The notes under the pieces: generated by a model
What the model was told of the DNA's origin: nothing
Database searches by the model: none
Seen by the model: the letters and a program-made list of their open reading frames with translations, nothing else
Shown here: in pieces, positions 33,701 to 40,899 of the stretch
Layout of the letters: each line of letters begins with the position of its first letter
Position numbering within the stretch: position 1 is the stretch's first letter
DNA from: Bacteroidia bacterium
Lineage (GTDB): Bacteria > Bacteroidota > Bacteroidia > Chitinophagales > Saprospiraceae
Direction: 5' to 3'
Assembly: GCA_030430845.1 (NCBI GenBank)
Contig: JAUIKE010000061.1
Coordinates: 1-41,009 of the forward strand
Length of the DNA: 41,009 nucleotides
Made by a program: the position numbers and the translations under genes

Positions 33701-33808
33701 CGCTTCTCCGCCGGTGTCCGTCACTTTTCCAGTGATTGTTCGCGTTTGCGCAAGTAAGGTCGCAAAACCCACCAACGAAAACATCAAAATGAATAAGAGT
33801 TTTTTCAT
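30749..33808 (-). CDS. SusC/RagA family TonB-linked outer membrane protein (pair 2)
   Basis: 1019 aa from ATG 33808, chosen because it gives a proper signal peptide (MKKLLFILMFSLVGFATLLA) that aligns with the start of the pair 1 SusC; the in-frame start at 33850 adds 14 residues before it. Then the carboxypeptidase-regulatory-like domain (RTITGKVTDTGGEALIGTTV), plug with ITVLKDPASTAPYGARGTNGV, and the barrel ending VAFGLNITF. The barrel differs strongly from that of the pair 1 protein, implying a different cargo. First gene of a minus-strand operon with SusD 30 bases downstream. Confidence 0.95.
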   Translation of the reverse strand: MKKLLFILMFSLVGFATLLAQTRTITGKVTDTGGEALIGTTVLVQGTSTGTVTDIDGRFTIDVTGNPTLIFSYTGYATQEVRLGASNVMDVTMESESVAFQEVVVLGYSARSRSEVTGSAVQLTSEKLTQLPLASVDQALQGNVAGLQLSHSSGTPGSVQSILIRGKSSITADTDPLFVIDGVPVTNDNLSRSGASSSFNPLATLNPENIESITVLKDPASTAPYGARGTNGVIVITTKTGKSGAPKFNFSSTYGFQNDAVYGPEMLTAAQGEELFYEAIYNTYGASEGFSRSEAKQFYLDNMSEFGFSSKYKSWNEDGRPETVWQDVITNEDAPVQSYDLSVSAGNDRTNYFASLGYFNSEATVIGSDFERISSALNLTTELSNSLSFTTRNSASYSEQDGLLENSAYFSGPRTTKYFLTPAAQPYNADGSLNLANLYSNVRNPLWIAANDISLSRVTRLTTNNTLRWDMPIKNLSFDTRISIDYQSNSWKRYQNRTHGDAQDVGGYAEVDFIGRTNFVIQNAFSYNINANRHNVDIRVLQEYQSNKSNRLEAGGENFSADGLTNVASAGTPTWAYTDFNDWYIGSYLGLVNYSFDGKYVVNASIRREGSSRFPSDSRWGTFWSAGVAWNISEESFMTGMDFVNHLKLRSSFGVTGNAGIGLNTYQASLSFSSAYGGEAGITPSSFGNANLQWEKAESFEIGADFELFNSRVSGLFNYYNRKTVDMLQSVPLSRTTGFSSQNQNVGVMVNNGIELELNFNVISSQDFNLSIGGNLGTNNNEVLELAKDGNGEDINITGRWTKTEVGHPVNEWFMVGYAGVDPETGDALYYTNDTETATTSSFGAAERYYQGTTGIPTFLAGVNLHVDFKGFFLDAQGNYTAGHQVYIPWTRYIYGSDRWSFDLFSGAAVLLNRWQQAGDVTDVPKMTYTTQPWRDFNRWLRDGDFFRLRNVTIGYNFDQSLLQKIGLGSARVFVRGINLYTWAKDDTLEWDPEFQGDGFNQLTTPPVKSVAFGLNITF

Positions 33809-34358
33809 TTTTAAGTGTTTTGAATTATGAAAAATGAAGAAATAGTTCATAGTGGAAAGCTCATAACAGTAGGGCTACCTGACTACCACTTGCAAGAATT
33901 ATTACTTCATGAACCAATACATGGTTATTGCCAGTCTTGAACGTCCGTGGGATTAAAAATGAGAGAGAATACCAGGAAACCATTCAAAAGCATCATTGAA
34001 AGTTTTCCTGTGGAAGGAAAATTATAGGGAGGCAATCTTTGAATGTTTTATAGAAGGAAAAAATGACCAAACGTTTATAACCTTTGTGTAACCTCCGGAT
34101 ATTGCTATTCAATGAGAGCTTCTGATTATGGATATCTTGTAAACTCAAAAAAACAGATGACAGCATCACAGAAAAAGTGATATCACTGCCCATAGTGAGA
34201 GCCAGTTAGAAGAGTCAAAATTTGTAGTGAAAATGTAAAATAGCGGACATTCCGCCCCTCTACATTAGTTTGAACGTATGAAGGCCTGAAAACGCTTCCT
34301 CTGAAAAATAAAATAAGTCAATTGGTAGATTATTTGATTTATCTTACTTCTTTTTATT
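33809..34358. other. Intergenic region upstream of SusC pair 2
   Basis: About 550 bases without a gene. An imperfect inverted repeat spans 33981-34044 (CATTCAAAAG/CTTTGAATG outside, TTTTCC/GGAAAA inside, same centre). GCCAGTTAGAA at 34201-34211 repeats part of the direct repeat found in the leader of the other SusC gene. No confident promoter on either strand. Confidence 0.45.
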
Positions 34359-34634
34359 ATGATTGAAAAACAAAATATGGTAAAATTGCCCTTTGCCCTT
34401 CTGTCTCTCTTTTGTCTGATTAGCATTTCAGCCTGTTCGCAATCTGCGACTACCTATCGGAGAACCTCCTTTACATTAGAATATGAATATCCTGCTTGCG
34501 AATTGGAACCTTATGCAAACCTGATAAAGGAAAGCGGGGTCTTTGAAGAAGTGCTGACCGACCTGGATGCCTTGTTTAATCTGCCTGTAACCTTTTTCAT
34601 TTCAAGACGTCTTACCTTCGCTATAGCTCTATAA
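34359..34634 (+). pseudogene. Truncated lipoprotein, probable remnant of a DUF4344 putative metallopeptidase
   Basis: 91 aa. A lipoprotein signal (LPFALLSLFCLISISAC, lipid-bearing Cys in SACSQS) is followed by FTLEYEYP and ELEPYANLIKESGVFEEVLTD, then LDALFNLPVTFFI. This order matches, as far as I recall the family, the N-terminal part of DUF4344 metallopeptidases, which continue with a Cys-Gly-x-x-Asn-Ala-Phe-Tyr segment and a zinc site. Here the sequence ends in RRLTFAIAL and stops; the permease gene starts 23 bases later, and no continuation was found. AGACGTCT occurs at the break (34605-34612) and again at 34645-34652, possibly marking a deletion. It could still be a short real lipoprotein. 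Confidence 0.45.
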
Positions 34635-34656
34635 AAAATCACCTAGACGTCTCATT

Positions 34657-37074
34657 ATGTTACGAAATTACCTTAAAACCGCCCTTCGTAATCTTTGGAA
34701 GTACAAAGGTTACACCTTTATCAATGTTTTTGGTCTGGCTATCGGTGTGGCATGTGTAATGCTGATCCTGCTCTATGTGCAATCCGAGGTAGGCATGGAT
34801 GGCTTCCATGAAAACAAAGATCGGATTTACCGCCTGAACCTCCAGGTGACCAACCCACAAACCGGCGAGGTCCGCGAACGTGCCGTCGGCCCATACCGAA
34901 TGGCAGATGAATTGGAAAACGACTTCTCCGATTTTACCCACATTCTCCGCTTCTCTCCTCAAGGCAGGGAACTGGTCGAATTCGACGATCAACAATTCCT
35001 GGAAGAACAACTGGCCTTTGTGGCTCCGGAGGTGTTTGAGGTTTTTAACTTCCCATTGATCACCGGAGATCCTGCCACGGTACTCGAAAAACCTTTTTCC
35101 CTGGTTTTATCGGAGGAAACAGCTCAAAGGTACTTTGGCTCCGAGAACGCTATTGGCAAGGGATTGACCATCAGAGAGCAGATCTTTGAGGTGACGGGTA
35201 TTATGGAAAATATACCCAACAACTCTCAGTTCCAGATGGACATCGCCGTTTCGATGAATTGTGCCCGGCAGATATTCTCCCGCATCGTACTGGAAAACTG
35301 GGGAGAGGGCTCGGTCGAAACTTTTGTCGTGGTTCCGGAAAGCAAGAAAGCCGCTGATTACACAGAACGCCTACAGGCCTTCGTGGATGTAAAACTGGAT
35401 GACTGGAGTGCGGCATCGCCCAAAATTATTATGCAACCCTTATCTCAGATTTATCTTCACTCCAAAAATATTTCAAGCTTTATGACAGGAGGAGACATCA
35501 CTTATGTGTATGCCTTTTCTCTCATAGCTCTTTTTATTCTGATCATAGCCTGTATCAACTATATGAACCTGGCTACAGCTCGTTCCAGTGTACGTGCCAG
35601 GGAGGTCGGTATGCGAAAAGTTGTAGGTGCGAGCCGGGCGCAGCTCATCGGCCAATTTCTGAGCGAAAGCGTTTTGCTGACCTTGATCGCCCTGGTAATC
35701 GCGGTGGGTATCGTATATTTTACCTTACCGGCCTTCAATCAACTAGCCGACCGGCAGATCAGCCTCAGTATGGTCAACAATTGGGCCATCTTGGGTGGGC
35801 TGGCTGCTATAGCCGTCCTGGTTGGAGTTGCTGCCGGTAGTTATCCCGCTTTGCTGCTATCGGCTTACAAACCGATCTCCGTATTTTCCGGTCAGTTGCA
35901 AAAAGGATTGAAAGGCGGTTGGCTGCGAAAGGTGCTGGTCTCCTTTCAGTTTGCCACTTCCATATTTTTGCTGATCGTTACGGGCGTCGTGTACCAGCAG
36001 TTGCAGTATTGTAAAAATATGGATCTGGGCTTTGATAAGGAACACCTCGTACTGATCCCCGGGACACCCCCTGATTTGCGCGGCCAGTACGATCAGTTCG
36101 CGGAGCGCCTGCTCCGAAATCCCCAGATCGAATCGGCAGCAGGTTCTTCCAGAGTGCCTCCCGGACGCCTGACCAGCAATATCGGCACCCGCCCGGAAGG
36201 CATACCGACCGAACAACGCCAAAACATGCAAACCGTCTGGACCGACTTTGGCTTTATCGAAACCATGGGCTTTGAAATGGCCGCCGGCAGATCTTTTTCC
36301 AGGGACTTTCCTTCGGACGCCAACAATGCTTTTATTTTGAATGAAGCAGCCGTAGAAGAAATCGGCTGGACCAATGAGACGGCCGTCGGAAAAGGCTTTG
36401 GAAGTTCGGAAATAAGCGATTGGAATTCCGGACAATGGGAAGAACGCAATGGAGTAGTGATTGGAGTACTGAAGGACTTTTACTTTGAGTCGATGAAAGA
36501 GGAGATTGAACCAACGGTTTATTTTGTAGCTCCCTACATGGCCTGGAATTATGTGGTTAGGGTAAAACCGAGCAATATTCCTAAAACGATTGACTACATT
36601 GAAGAGGTCTGGAAGGATTTCAACCCGGAAATTCCTTTTGAATATACATTTGTAGATGAAAACTTTGCCAGTCTTTATGCCACGGAGGAGAGGCAAGGGA
36701 ACATTTTTGGTTTGTTTGCGATGCTGGCCATCTTCATCGCCTGCCTTGGATTGATTGGGCTGGCTTCCTTTACGGCCGAACAGAAAAAGAAAGAGATCAG
36801 CATTCGGAAAATATTAGGAGCATCGAGCTTTAATATTGTCCGTATGTTGTCGAAGGAATTCACCTGGCTGGTCATCTTTGCTTTCATCGTGGCCAGTCCG
36901 ATCGCCTGGTACCTAATGAATAACTGGCTACAGGATTTTGCCTACCGCATATCTATAGGTATACCAGTGTTCATTCTGGCATGTATTGCAGCATTACTGG
37001 TCGCCTGGGTAACGGTCGGCCTGCAAACGGCCAGGGCAGCTAATGCGAATCCTTCTAAGGCTTTGAGGCAGTAG
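34657..37074 (+). CDS. ABC transporter permease, MacB/FtsX family
   Basis: 805-aa inner-membrane protein of the duplicated Bacteroidota type. It starts MLRNYLKTALRNLWKYKGYT, then a first membrane helix (FINVFGLAIGVACVMLILLY), a MacB-type periplasmic domain (about 50-270), an FtsX block of three helices around residues 280-410 (with TARSSVRAREVGMRKVVGASRAQ split by the conserved RxxEVGMRK), a second helix plus periplasmic domain, and a C-terminal FtsX block with KKKEISIRKILGAS. Such permeases need a separate ATPase and often an HlyD-like adaptor to move peptides, lipids or drugs; neither gene is in the window. A 19-bp hairpin follows the stop. Confidence 0.93.
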   Translation: MLRNYLKTALRNLWKYKGYTFINVFGLAIGVACVMLILLYVQSEVGMDGFHENKDRIYRLNLQVTNPQTGEVRERAVGPYRMADELENDFSDFTHILRFSPQGRELVEFDDQQFLEEQLAFVAPEVFEVFNFPLITGDPATVLEKPFSLVLSEETAQRYFGSENAIGKGLTIREQIFEVTGIMENIPNNSQFQMDIAVSMNCARQIFSRIVLENWGEGSVETFVVVPESKKAADYTERLQAFVDVKLDDWSAASPKIIMQPLSQIYLHSKNISSFMTGGDITYVYAFSLIALFILIIACINYMNLATARSSVRAREVGMRKVVGASRAQLIGQFLSESVLLTLIALVIAVGIVYFTLPAFNQLADRQISLSMVNNWAILGGLAAIAVLVGVAAGSYPALLLSAYKPISVFSGQLQKGLKGGWLRKVLVSFQFATSIFLLIVTGVVYQQLQYCKNMDLGFDKEHLVLIPGTPPDLRGQYDQFAERLLRNPQIESAAGSSRVPPGRLTSNIGTRPEGIPTEQRQNMQTVWTDFGFIETMGFEMAAGRSFSRDFPSDANNAFILNEAAVEEIGWTNETAVGKGFGSSEISDWNSGQWEERNGVVIGVLKDFYFESMKEEIEPTVYFVAPYMAWNYVVRVKPSNIPKTIDYIEEVWKDFNPEIPFEYTFVDENFASLYATEERQGNIFGLFAMLAIFIACLGLIGLASFTAEQKKKEISIRKILGASSFNIVRMLSKEFTWLVIFAFIVASPIAWYLMNNWLQDFAYRISIGIPVFILACIAALLVAWVTVGLQTARAANANPSKALRQ

Positions 37075-37081
37075 TTTTTTT

Positions 37082-37122
37082 CTGAGATAAAATAAAGGCC
37101 GTCGGCCTTTATTTTATCTCAG
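37082..37122. terminator. Hairpin terminator between convergent genes, overlapping a stop codon
   Basis: Perfect 19-bp arms (CTGAGATAAAATAAAGGCC and complement) around GTC. It ends the permease transcript (stop 7 bases before) and its right arm includes the last codons and stop of the convergent minus-strand gene (37109-37111), so that gene's own 3' end forms one arm of the stem. Confidence 0.72.
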
Positions 37123-37768
37123 TTTCAAAATATTTTAAGGCTCTTACTAAATCCTCATCCTTATTAAGCTTCAATTTTTCTTGTTTGACGAATTGCTCTA
37201 ATTCTTGAGAGCCGAAAAACTCCAGGATTTTCTTTTTGTTTCTGTAGACCTCCTCTATTTGCGCATCCTTGAGAATAAAATGTTTGGTGTCTTTATCGAA
37301 AACACCCACTTGCTTATAGGCATTGTATTCAGAAGAGGTGCCCTTGTCGATCTCCGCAGTCGTTCTTTCCAGGAAGGCCAATTTGTCGCCTTGGTAAATG
37401 ATTTTGTAATAGTTAATATCCTTTGGACGGAGCCGGTTGGCGAAAGTATGCGTTTGAGTATCCTCCATCATTTCGACTTTGTGATAGAGAATCTCGTTGA
37501 TGATGGTAATGGCTCCGTTTTCATCCATTACCTCGACTTTCCCGTTATGGGTATTGTAGTTGATCTTGTTTTGCTTCAGGACTTCCCCTTCAAACTCATA
37601 CAATTTTCCTGGGAGCCAATCATCGAATAAATAGGCGGAGCCCTTAACTCCGGTATACCTGTTTTCTGTTATTGGGTCTGGATTGCCGTAAGAAGCTTCA
37701 ACTTGAGCCTGGCCCGAAAGCGCAGGCAAGCACATAATGATTAGGGTGAATAACAATTCGGGTCTCAT
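37109..37768 (-). CDS. Exported hypothetical protein
   Basis: 219 aa, family not recognised. A signal peptide (LLFTLIIMCLPALSGQAQ) points to the periplasm or outside. The mature part looks like a beta-rich protein: YLFDDWLPGKLYEFEGEVLKQ, then INYNTHNGKVEVMDENG, a Lys/Glu-rich C-terminus (EQFVKQEKLKLNKDEDLVRAL) that resembles the helical end of small secreted Bacteroidota proteins. Single gene on the minus strand. Its last codons lie inside the terminator hairpin shared with the permease gene. Codon use is like its neighbours. Confidence 0.75.
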   Translation of the reverse strand: MRPELLFTLIIMCLPALSGQAQVEASYGNPDPITENRYTGVKGSAYLFDDWLPGKLYEFEGEVLKQNKINYNTHNGKVEVMDENGAITIINEILYHKVEMMEDTQTHTFANRLRPKDINYYKIIYQGDKLAFLERTTAEIDKGTSSEYNAYKQVGVFDKDTKHFILKDAQIEEVYRNKKKILEFFGSQELEQFVKQEKLKLNKDEDLVRALKYFETEIK

Positions 37769-38218
37769 AAATCTCTGTTTTTATATAAAATCACCCATGA
37801 AATTACAAAGATCATTGTTGCTTGGCAAGTTTTCCTTTGTGACCCTCATCACAACTAATAAAAGGAAGGGCTGCTAAATTTGTAGTGTTACATAAATTAT
37901 TGACGCTACGTGGGTAGGCCTTTGTGTCGCTGCGCCCAGACGGGCCGTATGGCTGCAGCTTTTTTTCGCAGCGGTTTTTCTGCCTACGGTTGGCACCGTA
38001 GGTTAGAAGCTGTCACCGCTTCGCGGTTTACGGGGCCTGTCCTAATAGCCGCTTCGCGGCGACAGCTTCTGAAGCTCGGGTGTCAACCCGAGCTAAAAAA
38101 CGACCATCAAAAGCTGCAGCCATACGGCCCGTCTGGGCGCAGCGGCACCTAGGCATTCTTGCCTAAGTTAGTAATGCATCTTTTTTCTTATATAACCTTC
38201 TCTGAAAATCCAACTCTA
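37769..38218. other. Intergenic region with multi-branched structured element
   Basis: About 450 bases without a gene, between the divergent exported-protein and heme-protein genes. Most of it is the branched inverted repeat at 37928-38144; the remainder is AT-rich leader on both sides. Confidence 0.7.
37928..38144. repeat. Multi-branched inverted-repeat element (six stems)
   Basis: Perfect 36-bp outer arms (37928-37963 and 38109-38144, beginning CGCTGCGCCCAGACGGG). Inside lie, in order: hairpin CCTACGGT/ACCGTAGG (37983-38002), a middle stem AGAAGCTGTC/GACAGCTTCT (38005-38014 with 38061-38070) that itself encloses two small hairpins ACCGC-TTC-GCGGT (38015-38027) and GCCGC-TTC-GCGGC (38048-38060), and hairpin AGCTCGGGT/ACCCGAGCT (38073-38094). 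GC content is clearly above the flanks. A short continuation GTG/CAC lies outside the arms. It has no coding potential. Candidate structured RNA or mobile palindromic element. Confidence 0.8.
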
Positions 38219-39193
38219 ATGAAACGACTGCTGCAATTTATTTTCGCATTATTACTACTTTTTACTTTCAGTTGTAATAATGATTCTGGTGAACAAAACC
38301 AGCAAGGGAATGATGATGAAGTAGCCGGCCTCACTGCAGAAGAAGGACTTATGGCCCTTAAGATCAATTGCTATTCCTGCCATAATCCCCTGGCTCCATC
38401 TCACGATGAGCTGTTGGCACCACCGATGGTAGCGGTGAAGTTTCGGTACCAGAACTTATACCCTGATCGAGAGGCATTTATTTCGCATATGACCGATTTT
38501 ATCCATGAACCTACAGAGGAGAAGGCAAAGATGAAGCAGCCGGTTCAGCGATTTGGCTTAATGCCTAAAACCTTGTTGAGCCAGGAGGAAATTAGCGACA
38601 TTAGTGCGTACATTTATGACCATCAATTGGAAGAACCAGCCTGGTTTGCCGAACACTTTGAGGAAGAGCATGGACAAAAATGGGTGCAAAAGCGAAGCCA
38701 AAAGTACCTGGAAAAAGGCCGACAGATCGCCGGGGCTACATTCACAGCCTTATCGGGCCAATTACAGGCAGCCATGAAAAGAGGAGGAGTACCAGAAGCT
38801 TCCCAGTATTGCAATCTGGCTGCTTATCCGCTGGTAGACAGCTTGTCAAAAGTACATCAGACAGCCATTCGCCGTACCTCGCTGAAAGTTCGGAACCCGA
38901 AAGATGAACCTGGCCAAGAAGAAAAAGAGATTCTGGAAACCTATGCCCGACAGGATGCCGCGGGCGAAGAGTTGAAGCCGATAGTTAAAGAAATTGACCC
39001 TAATACCATTGCTTTTTATGCGCCCATCCGGGTCAATGAGTTTTGCCTGCAATGCCACGGAAAGCAGGGCGAAACCCTCACAGAAGAGAACTATGAGGTA
39101 ATTAAAGAGCTGTATCCGGAGGATGAGGCCATAGGCTATTCCGCTGGTGACCTGAGAGGTATGTGGAGTATCCGGTTTAAAAAAGAAAAATAA
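38219..39193 (+). CDS. c-type heme lipoprotein with cytochrome c and DUF3365 domains
   Basis: 324 aa from ATG 38219; the in-frame start at 38159 would place 20 residues before the signal and lies at the edge of the structured element. Lipoprotein signal LLQFIFALLLLFTFSC with C19. Two heme c motifs: C51-Y-S-C54-H55 in an N-terminal cytochrome-c-like domain (with M in FGLMPKTLL as a possible axial ligand), and C276-L-Q-C279-H280 in a C-terminal DUF3365 (Tll0287-like) domain, where FYAPIRVNEFCLQCHG and DLRGMWSIRF are typical. So a diheme periplasmic protein for electron transfer or redox/gas sensing. Divergent from the exported hypothetical gene. Confidence 0.88.
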   Translation: MKRLLQFIFALLLLFTFSCNNDSGEQNQQGNDDEVAGLTAEEGLMALKINCYSCHNPLAPSHDELLAPPMVAVKFRYQNLYPDREAFISHMTDFIHEPTEEKAKMKQPVQRFGLMPKTLLSQEEISDISAYIYDHQLEEPAWFAEHFEEEHGQKWVQKRSQKYLEKGRQIAGATFTALSGQLQAAMKRGGVPEASQYCNLAAYPLVDSLSKVHQTAIRRTSLKVRNPKDEPGQEEKEILETYARQDAAGEELKPIVKEIDPNTIAFYAPIRVNEFCLQCHGKQGETLTEENYEVIKELYPEDEAIGYSAGDLRGMWSIRFKKEK

Positions 39194-39202
39194 AACGAAT
39201 GT

Positions 39203-39210
39203 TATATTTG
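39203..39210 (+). promoter_or_regulatory. Candidate -7 promoter element
   Basis: TATATTTG fits the Bacteroidota TAnnTTTG element exactly, 20 bases before the ATG at 39231. No TTG lies at the ideal distance upstream (only TTT), so it may be a weak promoter or chance. Confidence 0.35.
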
Positions 39211-39230
39211 CCCATTTACAAATTGAACCA

Positions 39231-40841
39231 ATGAAAAAACAAGCCTTCATCCTAATCTTTTCTTTGCTTGCCACCATAGTAGCCACCGCGCAAGCTGACT
39301 TTTCATACGAGGTCGAGATTAAACCATACGAGATTCCCGAGCTGGGAGGAGTCCATTCCTTTGCTCAGGGGCAATGGGATGGACAATGGGTGATTATTGG
39401 TGGGCGGCTCGACGGTCTGCACGCTCGTCAGCCTTTTCGCGCTTTCCCTCAATCTGACAATAATACCCAGATAAAAATAGTAGACCCCGCCACCAAAGAG
39501 GTATGGACGACCTCCATGCAGAGCCTTCCCACTACCATACAGGAACAACTACAGGCCACTAATATGCAATTCTTTCAGGAAGGAGCTCATCTTTTTATCA
39601 TCGGCGGCTACGCTTATAGTGAATCCAAAGCTACTCATATTACTTTCCCTGCTTTAACCATTGTTGATTTGAAGGGTTTAGTCAGTAACATCAGAGGAGA
39701 AAAAAGCATTACAGCTGATTTTCAGCAGATACAGCATGAAGATTTTGCTGTTACCGGAGGCTATTTGGGAAAGATTGATTCTGATTTTTATTTGGTTGGA
39801 GGACATCGATTCGATGGGCAGTATAATCCTATGGGCCATGCTACTTTCACTCAAACTTATACGAATGCCATTCGTAAGTTTTCCTTAAAGAATTCGGATG
39901 GTAGCTGGTCTTTGGATCAGATAGAAGAAATATATGATCCGGTGCATCTGCATCGGCGCGATTATAACCTGCTGCCGCAAATTTTTCCGGATGGTACTTT
40001 TGGATATACCATTTTCTCGGGTGTTTTTCAGATCAACGAGGATCGCCCTTTCCTTTATCCGGTGGATATTACCGCAGAAGGGTATGAACCGCACACCGGA
40101 TTCAATCAGTATTTGAGTAATTACCACTCTGCTTGTGCGACTTTATATGATCGGGACGGCAATGCTATGCATAATTTGTTCTTTGGCGGTATCAGCCAGC
40201 ATTATTACGAAGGGGATAGCCTGGTAAAGGACAACAATGTTCCATTTGTGAAGACGATCAGCCTGGTGAGCCGGGATAAAAACGGCCAACTGGAGGAAGT
40301 TCGCCTGCCCGTAGAGATGCCTAACTATCTGGGCGCGAGCGCCGAATTTATCCTCAATGGATCTCTTCCGTTGGCGGGGCCGGATATCATTGAACTTGCC
40401 GATGTCGAAGCTGATTCTTTTCTGCTAGGGTATATTGTCGGAGGGATAGAGAGCGGGGTGCAAAATGCGTTTGCTTTTAATAATACAGAGGCCACAGCGG
40501 CTTCGACCACCGTCTACAATGTTTATCTAAAAAAAGCGGATGTAAGTACGGCCGTTGCAGACAAGATGCCTGGCTATCACAGTTTTCAATTTGACGCTTA
40601 TCCCAATCCTAATCATTCCAAAGCTTTTACACTGAAGGTGGATCTTCCTGAGAAAGGCCTGGTAGAGGTATTCGTAACCGATGCCGCAGGCCGACTTATC
40701 ATGAACCATCGGAAGTTTGGTTTGCTCGAAGGGGAAAATAGCTTTGAAGTAAGTGTTAAAAAACGGCTCAAAGGGCCGGTTTTTATTACAGCAATCCTCA
40801 ACAATCGGTACGCGGCTACCAGTAAAATGGTTTTTGACTAA
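39231..40841 (+). CDS. Secreted beta-propeller-like protein with T9SS C-terminal sorting domain
   Basis: 536 aa. Signal peptide MKKQAFILIFSLLATIVATAQA. The body has Kelch-like repeats: GQWVIIGGRLDGLHAR, GAHLFIIGGYAYSES, DFYLVGGHRFDG and LLGYIVGGIESG, each with the hydrophobic-GG pattern of propeller blades. The C-terminal 80 residues are a type A type IX secretion sorting domain (FDAYPNPNHSKAFTLKVDLPE in part, VTDAAGRLI, and TSKMVFD at the end), so it is exported and probably attached to the cell surface. Binding partner unknown. A truncated three-hairpin repeat starts right after the stop. Confidence 0.88.
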   Translation: MKKQAFILIFSLLATIVATAQADFSYEVEIKPYEIPELGGVHSFAQGQWDGQWVIIGGRLDGLHARQPFRAFPQSDNNTQIKIVDPATKEVWTTSMQSLPTTIQEQLQATNMQFFQEGAHLFIIGGYAYSESKATHITFPALTIVDLKGLVSNIRGEKSITADFQQIQHEDFAVTGGYLGKIDSDFYLVGGHRFDGQYNPMGHATFTQTYTNAIRKFSLKNSDGSWSLDQIEEIYDPVHLHRRDYNLLPQIFPDGTFGYTIFSGVFQINEDRPFLYPVDITAEGYEPHTGFNQYLSNYHSACATLYDRDGNAMHNLFFGGISQHYYEGDSLVKDNNVPFVKTISLVSRDKNGQLEEVRLPVEMPNYLGASAEFILNGSLPLAGPDIIELADVEADSFLLGYIVGGIESGVQNAFAFNNTEATAASTTVYNVYLKKADVSTAVADKMPGYHSFQFDAYPNPNHSKAFTLKVDLPEKGLVEVFVTDAAGRLIMNHRKFGLLEGENSFEVSVKKRLKGPVFITAILNNRYAATSKMVFD

Positions 40842-40899
40842 GGGGTTGTGTGAAAAGTCCTTTGGCCTTTTCACACAACCAATAATATTCTTTTGGGAG
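40842..40899. repeat. Three-hairpin dispersed repeat, copy 3 (truncated)
   Basis: In inverted orientation to copies 1 and 2 relative to the window, but the same relative to the upstream gene. H3 (40844-40880, 37 bases) has a perfect 14-bp stem GGTTGTGTGAAAAG / CTTTTCACACAACC. The spacer AATAATATTC and TTTTGGGAGGT (one arm of H2) follow; H2's second arm and H1 are missing. It begins directly after the TAA of the T9SS protein gene, so it should also act as its 3' UTR. Confidence 0.78.

Noticed and set aside
33809..33850. Earlier start for the SusC gene of pair 2
   Set aside because: Adds 14 residues before a standard signal peptide that aligns with the other SusC protein.
35857..36696. A 279-codon open frame on the minus strand inside the permease gene
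   Set aside because: Lies antisense to a clear MacB/FtsX permease; composition matches a mirror of its codons, and the translation has no recognisable domain.
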